Below, in pieces: positions 17,098-25,105 of a stretch of DNA of 47,353 bases. Under the pieces are notes generated by a model, which was not told the DNA's origin, did no database searches, and worked only from the letters and a program-made list of their open reading frames with translations. The position numbers and the translations under genes were made by a program. Origin of the DNA: Oscillospiraceae bacterium (lineage in GTDB: Bacteria; Bacillota; Clostridia; Oscillospirales; Ruminococcaceae); assembly GCA_016288755.1 (NCBI GenBank), contig JAEELE010000017.1, positions 1-47,353 of the forward strand, in the 5' to 3' direction. The first letter of the stretch is position 1, and every line of letters begins with the position of its first letter.

Positions 17098-18199
17098 TAC
17101 ATTCTGGTTCAATATCGCCGACCGCGTGACCTTCACCGGTGCGGCTGCCTATCTCGGGCGGATGCTCGCGGAGACCGGGCTTTCCGCGCCGAAAACGGCA
17201 TTTTCGGTCTATGCCGTGACGCCCGATGTGCAGCAAAGGGCTGCGGAGAAATTCCCCGCGCTCGCAAAATATGCGCAGGCGGGCGACACGAGCTACGGGC
17301 TTTGCTCCGCAGCGGACCGGCAGCGCGGCGCGGTGTTCGCCGACCCCGCCGACCGCGCGGACATTCTCGCGCTGTTCTCAAAGATTCCGCGGACTGTGAA
17401 TTTTCCGTTCTGCACGCTGGTGCTCGGCGGGATTCCGTGGTTTGCGGATTCCCGCGACGACGCCGTGCCCGGTACCGCGTCTCCGCGCACCGATTTTGAC
17501 ATGCTGCTCGCGCCGAGCCTTGTCAAGTGCAATGCCGTGACGCTCCACCGCAGCTGGGACGACGGCAAAAAGCGCGTGACCGTCTCGGTCTGCATCGAGG
17601 CGACGGCGCCCGGGGAGACTGCCCCGCACGACACCGCCCCGCTGATCGGGCGGCTGACGCCGTATCTCGGCGCGCCCTATCACAGTCAGCGCGAATGCCT
17701 CTTCTCTGAGGCGGAGGCGGCAGCGCTGAAAGCGCACACGGAAACGCACCGTCCGGCGCTTCTGGCGATCTCCGATTCCGATCTGCCCGACCCGGTTCGC
17801 CTGCCGCACACACCCGGTTCGGAGCAGTTTGCGAAAACCGCTGTGCTGGATCAGGTTTTTCGCGGCACCGGCTTTGCAAAGCAGAAGGGCAATCCGACAT
17901 GGCTGAGCTGCTATGCCTGCACCGATGCGCACGGCTTTCTCTATGAGGCATATGTGCAGCGGCTCTCGACCGGCGGATTCCGGCTGTGGCTGACCGTTTC
18001 GGGCTGCAATTTTACGCTGAGCCCGCAGCAGGGCGCCGGGCTCGATTACCGCGTGAACGATGCGGAGACCGCGCGGGGCATTCTTGCGGCGTTTGCGCGG
18101 CACTGCGTCCGCATCCGCGACAGCTATGCACCGAAGCTCGCAGCCGATTTCGGCGATACGCCCGCATGGTACCGGGCAGCGCTGTCTCCGACGGCTTGA
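17084..18199 (+). CDS. unknown protein coupled to recX
   Basis: Not recognised. 371 residues, no signal peptide or membrane segment, from the ATG at 17084, preceded by GAGGAG at 17071-17076 and overlapping the end of recX. The sequence is rich in Asp, Arg, Ala and Pro, with ten cysteines or fewer spread out. Notable stretches are FPFCTLVLGGIPWFADSRDD, TWLSCYACTDAHGFLYEAYV and FRLWLTVSGCNFTL, which suggest a compact beta-rich fold. Location implies transcription with recA-recX, but a role in DNA repair is not shown by any motif. Confidence 0.65.
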   Translation: MRIFDTFWFNIADRVTFTGAAAYLGRMLAETGLSAPKTAFSVYAVTPDVQQRAAEKFPALAKYAQAGDTSYGLCSAADRQRGAVFADPADRADILALFSKIPRTVNFPFCTLVLGGIPWFADSRDDAVPGTASPRTDFDMLLAPSLVKCNAVTLHRSWDDGKKRVTVSVCIEATAPGETAPHDTAPLIGRLTPYLGAPYHSQRECLFSEAEAAALKAHTETHRPALLAISDSDLPDPVRLPHTPGSEQFAKTAVLDQVFRGTGFAKQKGNPTWLSCYACTDAHGFLYEAYVQRLSTGGFRLWLTVSGCNFTLSPQQGAGLDYRVNDAETARGILAAFARHCVRIRDSYAPKLAADFGDTPAWYRAALSPTA

Positions 18200-18240
18200 T
18201 ATCGGGGGCTGCCGGCACTTTCCCGCTCTGCGGCTGAAAT

Positions 18241-18281
18241 GAAAGAAACGGAACAACTCCTCCCTTATCCCTTCATTTCTG
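18241..18281 (-). repeat. dispersed heptamer repeat, copy E (short)
   Basis: Short copy, minus orientation. The family junction GGAGTTGTTCCG is present as CGGAACAACTCC (18249-18260), flanked by pyrimidine units ending in TTCATTTC. It occupies the gap between the recA operon and rimO. Confidence 0.55.
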
Positions 18282-18343
18282 ATTGTCGCCGGAATCGATG
18301 TTCTGAACGGGAGAATCTATTTATCACATTTTAGGAGATTATC

Positions 18344-19687
18344 ATGATCGTCAGCATGATCTCGCTTGGCTGTGCCAAGAATCTGGTCGACTCCGAACGC
18401 ATGTTGCATGCGCTCAGGGCGGGCGGCTATGTGCTCACGCCCGACCCCGCCGACGCCGATATCGCCGTGGTCAACACCTGCGGCTTTATTCAGGCGGCGA
18501 AGGAGGAAGCGATCGAAACCATTCTGGAGCTCATTGCATCGAAGGAACAGGGCAGCCTGAAACGCATTGTCGTGACGGGCTGCCTCGCGGAGCGTTACCG
18601 CGAAGAGGTCGCGGAGCAGTTTCCCGAGGTCGATGCGGTCATCGGCATCGGCGACCAGAGCGACATCTGCGCGGTGCTCGACCGCATCACGGCGGGCGAC
18701 CGCGTGACCCGCTTCGCCCCGAAATGCAATATGCCGCTGACGGGAAAGCGCCTGCTCGCGACCCTGCCCTTCTTTGCATATCTGAAGATCGCGGAGGGCT
18801 GCTCGAACGGCTGCACCTACTGCGCGATCCCGCAGATTCGCGGCAAATTCCGCTCCGTGCCGATGGATGCGCTGCTTGCCGAGGCACAGTCGCTCGCCGA
18901 TTCCGGCGTGACCGAACTGGTCGTCATCGCGCAGGATTCCACGCGCTACGGCGAGGACCTTTACGGCGAGCCGCGTCTGCCCGCGCTGCTGCGGGCGCTC
19001 TGCAAAATCGAGGGTCTGCACTGGATCCGCGTGCTCTATTGCTATCCCGAGCGCATCTCCGACGAGCTGATCGACACGATCGCATCGGAGCCGAAGATCG
19101 TCAAATATCTCGATATCCCGATTCAGCACTGCAATGCCGACGTGCTCCGGGCGATGCGCCGCCCGTGCACTGCCGATTCGCTGCGGGCGCTCTTCCGAAG
19201 GCTGCGTGAACGGGTCCCCGGCATCACGCTGCGCACGACCTTGCTGGTCGGATTCCCCGGCGAAACGGAGGAAGCCTTTGAGGAGCTTGCGGATTTCGTG
19301 CAGGAGCAGCGCTTTGACCGCATGGGCTGCTTTGCCTACTCCGAGGAGGAAAACACCCCCGCGGCAAAAATGGAAAACCAGATCGACCCCGAGCTTCGGG
19401 AGCACCGCGCCGAAATCCTCATGGAGCAGCAGATGCAGATCGCGGCAGAGCTGTGCATCCGGCGCATCGGCAAAAAAGAGGAAGCCGTGCTCGAGGGCTA
19501 TGACCCCGAATCCGGCGGCTGGTACGGCAGGACCGCTGCCGACGCCCCCGACGTCGACGGGCGGGTCTGGCTGCCGGAAGCTGCACAGGACGATTTCTCC
19601 TGCGGGCAGTATGTGACCGTGCGCATCACGGATGCGGCGGATTATGATTTGATTGGTGAGGTGGTCACTGATGAACTTACCGAATAA
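18344..19687 (+). CDS. rimO: ribosomal protein S12 methylthiotransferase RimO
   Basis: Radical SAM enzyme that adds a methylthio group to an aspartate of ribosomal protein S12. 447 residues. The N-terminal UPF0004 domain has its three cluster cysteines in SLGCAKNLVDSE, VNTCGF and TGCLAERY. The radical SAM cluster is CSNGCTYCAIP with the RGKFRS sequence, which favours RimO over MiaB, and the C-terminal TRAM domain begins near residue 380. TAGGAG lies 7 bases before the ATG. It overlaps pgsA, an order common in Firmicutes. Confidence 0.95.
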   Translation: MIVSMISLGCAKNLVDSERMLHALRAGGYVLTPDPADADIAVVNTCGFIQAAKEEAIETILELIASKEQGSLKRIVVTGCLAERYREEVAEQFPEVDAVIGIGDQSDICAVLDRITAGDRVTRFAPKCNMPLTGKRLLATLPFFAYLKIAEGCSNGCTYCAIPQIRGKFRSVPMDALLAEAQSLADSGVTELVVIAQDSTRYGEDLYGEPRLPALLRALCKIEGLHWIRVLYCYPERISDELIDTIASEPKIVKYLDIPIQHCNADVLRAMRRPCTADSLRALFRRLRERVPGITLRTTLLVGFPGETEEAFEELADFVQEQRFDRMGCFAYSEEENTPAAKMENQIDPELREHRAEILMEQQMQIAAELCIRRIGKKEEAVLEGYDPESGGWYGRTAADAPDVDGRVWLPEAAQDDFSCGQYVTVRITDAADYDLIGEVVTDELTE

Positions 19688-20255
19688 GCTGACGTTGGCA
19701 CGCGTCCTGATGGTGCCGATCTTTGTGATATGTTACTGCATCCCGTTCCCGGGGCACTATTTCTGTGCTGCGCTCGTCTTTTCGCTGGCGTCCATCACCG
19801 ATGCGGTCGACGGAAAGCTCGCGCGTGACCGCCACCAGATCACGAATTTCGGCAAATTTCTCGACCCGCTCGCCGACAAGATCCTGATCGTCGCGACGCT
19901 CTCCTGTCTGCTGCAGGATCAGCGCATCAACATTGTCATCTATCTGCTGATCGTCTGCCGCGAATTCATGGTCTCGGCGCTGCGACTGGTCGTCGCGGGC
20001 AAGGGCACGGTCGTCCCGGCGGGCTTCCTCGGCAAGCTGAAAACCGCCTTCACGATGATCGCGCTGGTCACGGCGCTGGTGTATCTGTCCTTCCGGTATG
20101 ACTTCCATGCCTTCGGGCTGAACGTGCCGGATGTCGTCTATTTCGGCATCGAGGTCTTCCTGCAGGTCGTCTTCTGGATCGCTGCGCTGCTGACGCTCTG
20201 GTCGGGCGTGCAGTATCTGGTGCACTACCGGAACGACATCAACCCCAACAGCTGA
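19671..20255 (+). CDS. pgsA: phosphatidylglycerophosphate synthase
   Basis: CDP-diacylglycerol-glycerol-3-phosphate 3-phosphatidyltransferase, the committed step to phosphatidylglycerol. 194 residues with several membrane helices. The CDP-alcohol phosphotransferase motif is complete: DAVDGKLAR, then G, then LDPLADK. The ATG at 19671 (MNLPNKLTLARVLMVP) lies within the end of rimO and is preceded by GGTGAGG, so the two are translationally coupled. Confidence 0.94.
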   Translation: MNLPNKLTLARVLMVPIFVICYCIPFPGHYFCAALVFSLASITDAVDGKLARDRHQITNFGKFLDPLADKILIVATLSCLLQDQRINIVIYLLIVCREFMVSALRLVVAGKGTVVPAGFLGKLKTAFTMIALVTALVYLSFRYDFHAFGLNVPDVVYFGIEVFLQVVFWIAALLTLWSGVQYLVHYRNDINPNS

Positions 20256-20267
20256 GGAGGGCTTCGC

Positions 20268-20663
20268 ATGGAGCAGCCGAACACGCACAGCAGCCGGAGG
20301 GGAAATCTGCGCCTGAGCATCTGGTGCCTCGGCGGGCTGTGGGCAGGCTTTGCGGTGACCTACATCGTGCAGTATCTGCTGCGCTGTGTGCTGCGGAAGC
20401 CGGTCGCCCCGGAGCATGAGGTCATTCTGCTCGCCGCCGTGCTCGCGGTCATGCTGATCGCCGGGCTGCTGCTGGGCAGACGTGCCGAACGGCGCATGCA
20501 GCGCGCAGCCGGAGAAGCCGCACAGAATCCGAATGCCAAGTCCCCTGCAAGGCTGCTTGCGGAGGAGGCTTTGCTGTATCTGGCAATCAACGGCGGATTG
20601 GGCATTGCCGTCGCCGTGCTGTATCATCTGGAGCAGACACATCATCTCACAAATGCACTGTAA
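20268..20663 (+). CDS. small membrane protein, unknown
   Basis: 131 residues, not recognised. Three hydrophobic segments (about 24-42, 53-70 and 103-118) alternate with short basic stretches. GGAGGG overlaps the pgsA stop and lies 7 bases before the ATG, so it is the third gene of the rimO-pgsA unit. A strong terminator follows at once. Confidence 0.65.
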   Translation: MEQPNTHSSRRGNLRLSIWCLGGLWAGFAVTYIVQYLLRCVLRKPVAPEHEVILLAAVLAVMLIAGLLLGRRAERRMQRAAGEAAQNPNAKSPARLLAEEALLYLAINGGLGIAVAVLYHLEQTHHLTNAL

Positions 20664-20666
20664 AAA

Positions 20667-20702
20667 AGCCCCCCGCAGCTGTTGCGATTGCTGCGGGGGG
20701 CT
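20667..20702 (+). terminator. terminator of rimO-pgsA operon
   Basis: Perfect 13-bp stem AGCCCCCCGCAGC (20667-20679) with GCTGCGGGGGGCT (20690-20702), preceded by AAAAA and followed by TTGCTTGT. It starts 4 bases after the last gene. Confidence 0.92.
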
Positions 20703-20740
20703 TTGCTTGTCGATAAAGCCGTTTCATATACAGTATTTGC

Positions 20741-20832
20741 GAGGTAGGAGGTAGGAGGTAGGAGGTAGGAGGTAGGAGGTAGGAGGTAGGAGGTAGAAGG
20801 TAGGAGGTAGGAGGTAGAAGGTAGGAGGTAGG
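20741..20832 (+). repeat. GAGGTAG tandem array, copy F
   Basis: About 13 head-to-tail copies of the 7-base unit GAGGTAG, of which two read GAAGGTA/GAGGTAGAA variants, the rest being identical. It is the most regular array of the window. No spacers, so it is not a CRISPR. It lies between two facing terminators (20667-20702 and 20961-20993) of convergent operons. Confidence 0.95.
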
Positions 20833-20883
20833 CGTTACAAGAAACGAAACCGGCGCCGGAATTATTCCGCATTCCGCATTCAC

Positions 20884-20928
20884 TTCCTCCCTCCTCGCTC
20901 CTCCCTCCTCCCTCCGCCTTCCCTCCTG
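20884..20928 (+). repeat. pyrimidine heptamer run after copy F
   Basis: CTCCCTC and related 7-base pyrimidine units, the closing part of the dispersed family. The 50 bases between this run and the GAGGTAG array include ATTCCGCATTCCGCATT, but the GGAGTTGTTCCG junction is absent. Confidence 0.6.
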
Positions 20929-20960
20929 TCCGATCGACCGCAGGTTTCGCGGCAGACGGA

Positions 20961-20993
20961 AACCCCCGCAGCTGTTGTTTCACTGCGGGGGTT
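20961..20993 (-). terminator. terminator of metH-dtd operon
   Basis: AACCCCCGCAG (20961-20971) pairs with CTGCGGGGGTT (20983-20993), an 11-bp stem just past the dtd stop. On the minus strand it is followed by TTTCCG. Confidence 0.85.
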
Positions 20994-21001
20994 CTGTTTC
21001 G

Positions 21002-21466
21002 TCAGCGATGCCGCGGGGCGGTGAGGTCGTCGGTGTCGAGCCAGATTGTGAAGGGACCGTCGTTCAGCAGCTCGACATCCATGTGCGCGCCGAAGACGCC
21101 GCAGTCGACATGCGGAATGACTTCGCGGCATTTCCCGAGAAAGAGCTCATAGAGCCGGTTTGCCTCGTCGGGCTTTGCTGCATGGGAAAAGCTCGGGCGG
21201 GTGCCTCGGCGGCAGTCCGCACAGAGCGTAAACTGCGAGATCACGAGCAGCGAGCCGCCCACGTCGGTCAGGCTGCAGTTCGTTTTGCCCTCCGCGTCGG
21301 GAAAAATGCGGAGCTTTAAGAGCTTGTCGGCGAGCAGCGTGACCTCCGCCTCGGTGTCCTGCTCCGTCACGCCGAGCAGCACGAGAAAGCCCTTTCCGAT
21401 CGCGCCGGTCACCTTGCCTTCGACCGTGACCGAAGCATGTGTAACTCTTTGAATCAGTGCGCGCAT
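21002..21466 (-). CDS. dtd: D-aminoacyl-tRNA deacylase
   Basis: Frees D-amino acids from mischarged tRNAs. 154 residues, the usual length. Starts with the family N-terminus MRALIQRVTHASVTV; active-site motifs are LLVISQFTL and, in place of the usual NxGPxT, NDGPFTIWLD. GGAGG lies 5 bases before the ATG. It is the last gene of the metH unit. Confidence 0.94.
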   Translation of the reverse strand: MRALIQRVTHASVTVEGKVTGAIGKGFLVLLGVTEQDTEAEVTLLADKLLKLRIFPDAEGKTNCSLTDVGGSLLVISQFTLCADCRRGTRPSFSHAAKPDEANRLYELFLGKCREVIPHVDCGVFGAHMDVELLNDGPFTIWLDTDDLTAPRHR

Positions 21467-21497
21467 AATGTCCTCCGTTTTGTCGTGATGCCGGCGC

Positions 21498-22025
21498 TCA
21501 ACCGCAGTATTGCAGCGGCTTCAGGTCAGAAAAGCTGTGCGTCGGCTCCTTGATAAAAAACAGCTTTTTGCGGTATGCTGACGGTGCAGCATCCAGAAAA
21601 TTCACAGTGATCTGCTCGTAGTACCACCTGCCGGTGTCGTGATAGGTGCGGCGCGCGTTGAGCAAAATGCGCCCGGATTCGCCCGGCAGCAGCGTGAGCA
21701 CCGTGCGCGGCGTGCTGTTGCCCATGCCGAAATACTGCACCGAAAAGCCCGTTTCCTCTCTTGTGACGGCAAGCCGCGGCGCGAGCGGCGAACGGTTGTG
21801 TCCGCCGGAATAAAATGCGCTCTCGTCATATGATTTGACACGGCTGTCCGCACAGTGCAGACCGGATTCGTCCTGCAAGAGCGCGACCGTATGCAGCAGC
21901 AGCGGGGATGCCGGGGCGGTCTCCGCGGGCAGTTCCCAAAAGCGCACCGACCTGCGCTGATCGGCATGTTTGGCGAAGCGGACCTCCTTGTGCCAGCGCA
22001 GCGTGATTTTCTGCACAAACAGCAT
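21498..22025 (-). CDS. unknown protein coupled to metH
   Basis: 175 residues, not recognised, and without signal peptide or membrane segments. Beta-rich character with several aromatic stretches (FGMGNSTPRTVLTLLPGESG, YHDTGRWYYEQITVNFLD). The ATG lies one base past the metH stop, so translation is coupled. The gene shares no motif with known methionine or folate enzymes, so its placement is the only clue to function. Confidence 0.65.
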   Translation of the reverse strand: MLFVQKITLRWHKEVRFAKHADQRRSVRFWELPAETAPASPLLLHTVALLQDESGLHCADSRVKSYDESAFYSGGHNRSPLAPRLAVTREETGFSVQYFGMGNSTPRTVLTLLPGESGRILLNARRTYHDTGRWYYEQITVNFLDAAPSAYRKKLFFIKEPTHSFSDLKPLQYCG

Positions 22026-22026
22026 C

Positions 22027-24387
22027 TCACTCGTCCCCGAACACGGTCTTTGCGTAGTCGACCGACGCCTTTGCGTCCTTGGCGTAGCAGTCCGCGCCGA
22101 TGGTCTCGGCGTAATCGGCAGTGAGCACTGCGCCGCCGACGACTGTTTTGCAGCCGGGATACTGCGCGTGCAGCAGCCGGATCGTCTCCTCCATTGCGCC
22201 GACCGTGGTCGTCATCAGCGCGGAGAGCCCGACCAGCTTCACCTGATGCCTGATCGCCGCATCGACAATGACCTGCGGGGGCACGTCCTTGCCGAGGTCG
22301 AGCACGTCATAGCCGTAGTTTTCGAGCAGCAGCTTGACGATATTCTTGCCGATATCGTGCACGTCGCCCTGCACCGTCGCGAGGACGATCTTGCCCTTGC
22401 CGCCCGATGCCCCCTGCGCCGCCATATGCGCCTTGAGCACACCGAAGGCGCTCTGTGCCGCAGTTGCCGCCTGAATGAGCTGCGGCAGGAAGACCGCGCC
22501 CTTTTCGTAGTCCGCACCGACTGCATCGAGCGCGGGGATCAGCATGTCGTTGACAATGACCATCGGTTCGGTCGTTTCGAGTGCCGCCTGCGTCAGTCTG
22601 GCAGCATCCTGCCGCAGCCCGTGCGCGACCGCCGCCGAGAGCGTCATGTCGCCGCCCTGTGCCGAAGCGGGCGCAGTCTGTGCGGGCGCGGCGTCGCGGT
22701 AAGCCTCGATGAACGCGGCGCAGTTCTCGTCAAAGCCGGCGAGCATGCGGAAGGCGCGCACCGTGTCCATCATGCCCTCTGCCATCGGGTTCATGATCGG
22801 CAGCGTCAGACCGTTCTGCATCGCCATCGCGAGGAAGGAACGGTTGATGAGCGGGCGGTTCGGCAGACCGAAGCTGATATTGGACACGCCGAGCACGGTC
22901 TGGAGCCCGAGCTCCTCGTGCACGCGGCGCACGGCGTTCAGCGTCTCGACCGGACCGTCGGAGCCCGTCGAGGCGGTCAGCGTGAGGCAGTCGAGACAGA
23001 CATCCTCCCTGCGGATGCCGATCGCGAGCGCGCGGTCGAGAATTCTCTGCCCGATGCGGAAGCGCTCGGAGGCGGTCGCGGGAATGCCGTTTTCGTCGAG
23101 GGTCAGCCCGACGATCGCGGCGCCGTAGTGCCTGACCAGCGGCAGGATCGTCTCAAGCGATTCCGCCTTGCCGTTGACCGAATTGACGATCGGCTTGCCC
23201 GGATAGATGCGCAGGGCTGCCCGCAGCGCTTCCGGGTCGGAGGAATCGAGCTGGAGCGGCAGATCGGTGACCTCCATGATCGCCTGCACCGCCTGCGGGA
23301 GCACAGCCGCCTCGTCGATGCCCGGTGTGCCGACATTGACGTCGAGGATATCCGCGCCGGCATCGGTCTGCGCGATCGCCTCGCCGCGCAGATAGTCCAT
23401 ATCCATATCGAGCAGCGCCTGCTTCATGCGCTTTTTGCCGGTCGGGTTGATGCGCTCGCCGATGACGCGCGGCATATCGAGCAGCACGGTGCGCGTGCCC
23501 GAGCAGACCGCAGCCTTCGGGCGAATGACGCGGCGCCCGCGGTGATGCCCGTGCAGCGCCCTGACCATCTCCGCGATGAACTCCGGGGTGGTGCCGCAGC
23601 AGCCGCCGAAGAACTGCACGCCGCAGTCGGCGAAGGCGGGCATGTAAGAGGCATATTCCGCCGGTGTGATCGAATATGCGCCGGTGACGGGGTCGGGGAG
23701 CCCGGCATTTGCCTTGGCGATCAGCGGCAGACTCGTCCATGCGGCGAGCTCCTGCATCAGCGGCAAAATTTCGCGCGGACCGAGCGAGCAGTTGATGCCG
23801 ATCGCCTCGGCGCCGAGTGCCTCGAGCGTCATTGCCATGGCGGAGATCGGGCAGCCCGTGAAGGTGCGCCCGGTCTCGGTGAAGGTCATCGTGACGATCA
23901 CCGGCAGATCGCTGTGCTCCTTTGCGGCGAGGACTGCCGCCTTGGTCTCGAGCAGGTCGCTCATCGTCTCGATGACGACGAGGTCTGCGCCCGCCGCTGC
24001 CGCCGCCTCGACGACCTCTGCGTAGGCGTCATAGGCTGCATCGAAGGTCAGCGAGCCGACGGGCTGCAGAAGCTGACCGGTCGGACCGATATCAAGCGCG
24101 ACACATGCCATGCCGCGGACGGCTTCCTTGGCGATCCGCACGGCAGCGCGCACGCTTTCGGCAGCATCGACGCCGGTGCCCGCGAGCTTGAGCGAATTGG
24201 CGCCGAAGGTGTTGGCGTAGACGATCTGTGAGCCCGCCTGCGCGTAGGCGCGGTGCACTGCCGCGACACGCTCGGGCTCGGTGAGATTGAGCCGCTCGGG
24301 CAGCTCGCCGGGGCTGAGCCGGAGCTCTGTGCCCATGCCGCCGTCGAGGAAGATGAAATCATTGAAAAGAAGTGCACGGAAGTCCAT
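22027..24387 (-). CDS. metH: methionine synthase, short MetH
   Basis: Cobalamin-dependent homocysteine methyltransferase, 786 residues. Domains in order: homocysteine/zinc barrel (about 1-290; ligands Cys200 and Cys263-Cys264 in FGGCCGTTPEF), pterin-binding barrel (about 300-560; IGERINPTGKK), helical B12 cap and B12-binding domain with the cobalt-ligand histidine in GDVHDIGKN. It stops there: the C-terminal SAM-dependent reactivation domain of the about 1230-residue E. coli enzyme is absent, as in many Clostridia, so another protein must reactivate oxidised cobalamin. GGAGG precedes the ATG. The leader is about 30 bases, too short for an S-box or cobalamin riboswitch. Confidence 0.93.
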   Translation of the reverse strand: MDFRALLFNDFIFLDGGMGTELRLSPGELPERLNLTEPERVAAVHRAYAQAGSQIVYANTFGANSLKLAGTGVDAAESVRAAVRIAKEAVRGMACVALDIGPTGQLLQPVGSLTFDAAYDAYAEVVEAAAAAGADLVVIETMSDLLETKAAVLAAKEHSDLPVIVTMTFTETGRTFTGCPISAMAMTLEALGAEAIGINCSLGPREILPLMQELAAWTSLPLIAKANAGLPDPVTGAYSITPAEYASYMPAFADCGVQFFGGCCGTTPEFIAEMVRALHGHHRGRRVIRPKAAVCSGTRTVLLDMPRVIGERINPTGKKRMKQALLDMDMDYLRGEAIAQTDAGADILDVNVGTPGIDEAAVLPQAVQAIMEVTDLPLQLDSSDPEALRAALRIYPGKPIVNSVNGKAESLETILPLVRHYGAAIVGLTLDENGIPATASERFRIGQRILDRALAIGIRREDVCLDCLTLTASTGSDGPVETLNAVRRVHEELGLQTVLGVSNISFGLPNRPLINRSFLAMAMQNGLTLPIMNPMAEGMMDTVRAFRMLAGFDENCAAFIEAYRDAAPAQTAPASAQGGDMTLSAAVAHGLRQDAARLTQAALETTEPMVIVNDMLIPALDAVGADYEKGAVFLPQLIQAATAAQSAFGVLKAHMAAQGASGGKGKIVLATVQGDVHDIGKNIVKLLLENYGYDVLDLGKDVPPQVIVDAAIRHQVKLVGLSALMTTTVGAMEETIRLLHAQYPGCKTVVGGAVLTADYAETIGADCYAKDAKASVDYAKTVFGDE

Positions 24388-24422
24388 AACGCTCCTCCGA
24401 TCTGGTCTGGGTTGATAGATAC

Positions 24423-24451
24423 ATTATAGCATAATTTGCCGGGTATTTCAA
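24423..24451 (-). promoter_or_regulatory. sigma-A promoter of metH operon
   Basis: Minus strand TTGAAA (complement of 24446-24451), 17 bases, TATAAT (complement of 24423-24428). One mismatch in the -35 box. Confidence 0.87.
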
Positions 24452-24466
24452 TATGCATCGGCTGAA

Positions 24467-24495
24467 AATGCCCGCGGGTGCTGTCCGCGGGCATT
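24467..24495 (-). terminator. terminator of citrate synthase 2 operon
   Basis: AATGCCCGCGG (24467-24477) pairs with CCGCGGGCATT (24485-24495), an 11-bp stem with a 7-base loop. On the minus strand it is followed by TTTTC. It separates this operon from the metH promoter. Confidence 0.87.
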
Positions 24496-24499
24496 GATG

Positions 24500-25081
24500 T
24501 CAGATCGAATCCATTTTGCCGGGGCGGAACGGCTTCCGGGCAGCGCTGCTGTCCTCCGGCTCGGGTGCGGGCAGCCTGCGTGCCGTGAGGTCTGCGGCGA
24601 CCGGTTCGCCGGTGATCGCCGCGATCGCGCCTTGCTCGAGCACCTCGCGCTCCTGCTGCTCGATCATCGAATAGTTGAAATCGGGATAGCCCTCCGCCTG
24701 CGTGAGCACCTGCCACTGCTGATTCAGCATAAATATGCGTGCCGCTGCGCCGGAAAAGAGCAGGAAGTAAAAATTATGCTCCAGCAGACTGACCGCCGCA
24801 AAGCACAGGGCAGAAACGGCAGCCAAGACGTTGCTCCTTTTGATTACGCTGAGCACACCGCAGACTGTCCCCGCGAGCAGCAGCAGAAATTGGGGCATCA
24901 GGCTTGCATCGCCGCCGACCGTCCGGATAACGGCAAAGAATCCGATAATCAGACTCAACAGCACACCGCAGAAGACGATCAGCAGCAGGAATATCTGATA
25001 CTGTTTCTCGAGCGAGCGCTTCTTTGTGCGGTTCCGGTCGTATGCGACCCGGCGCGGGTCGTCCGAGAATGTGTTTGCCAT
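24500..25081 (-). CDS. membrane protein of unknown function
   Basis: 193 residues. A basic N-terminal part is followed by four hydrophobic segments between about 30 and 118, then a soluble acidic tail that ends in a Pro/Ala/Arg-rich stretch. Not recognised. It starts 24 bases after citrate synthase 2 and is probably cotranscribed. No motif ties it to carbon metabolism. Confidence 0.65.
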   Translation of the reverse strand: MANTFSDDPRRVAYDRNRTKKRSLEKQYQIFLLLIVFCGVLLSLIIGFFAVIRTVGGDASLMPQFLLLLAGTVCGVLSVIKRSNVLAAVSALCFAAVSLLEHNFYFLLFSGAAARIFMLNQQWQVLTQAEGYPDFNYSMIEQQEREVLEQGAIAAITGEPVAADLTARRLPAPEPEDSSAARKPFRPGKMDSI

Positions 25082-25105
25082 GATAAAGCCCTCCGCTGCA
25101 GCCGG

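Noticed and set aside
20741..20832. CRISPR array
   Set aside because: Units are 7 bases, tandem, without spacers, and no cas gene is present.
21970..24231. 753-codon open frame on the plus strand opposite metH
   Set aside because: Long antisense frames recur opposite every long GC-rich gene here, with Arg/His/Asp-rich sequence and no domain.
24388..24422. SAM or cobalamin riboswitch before metH
   Set aside because: The leader from the promoter is only about 30 bases.
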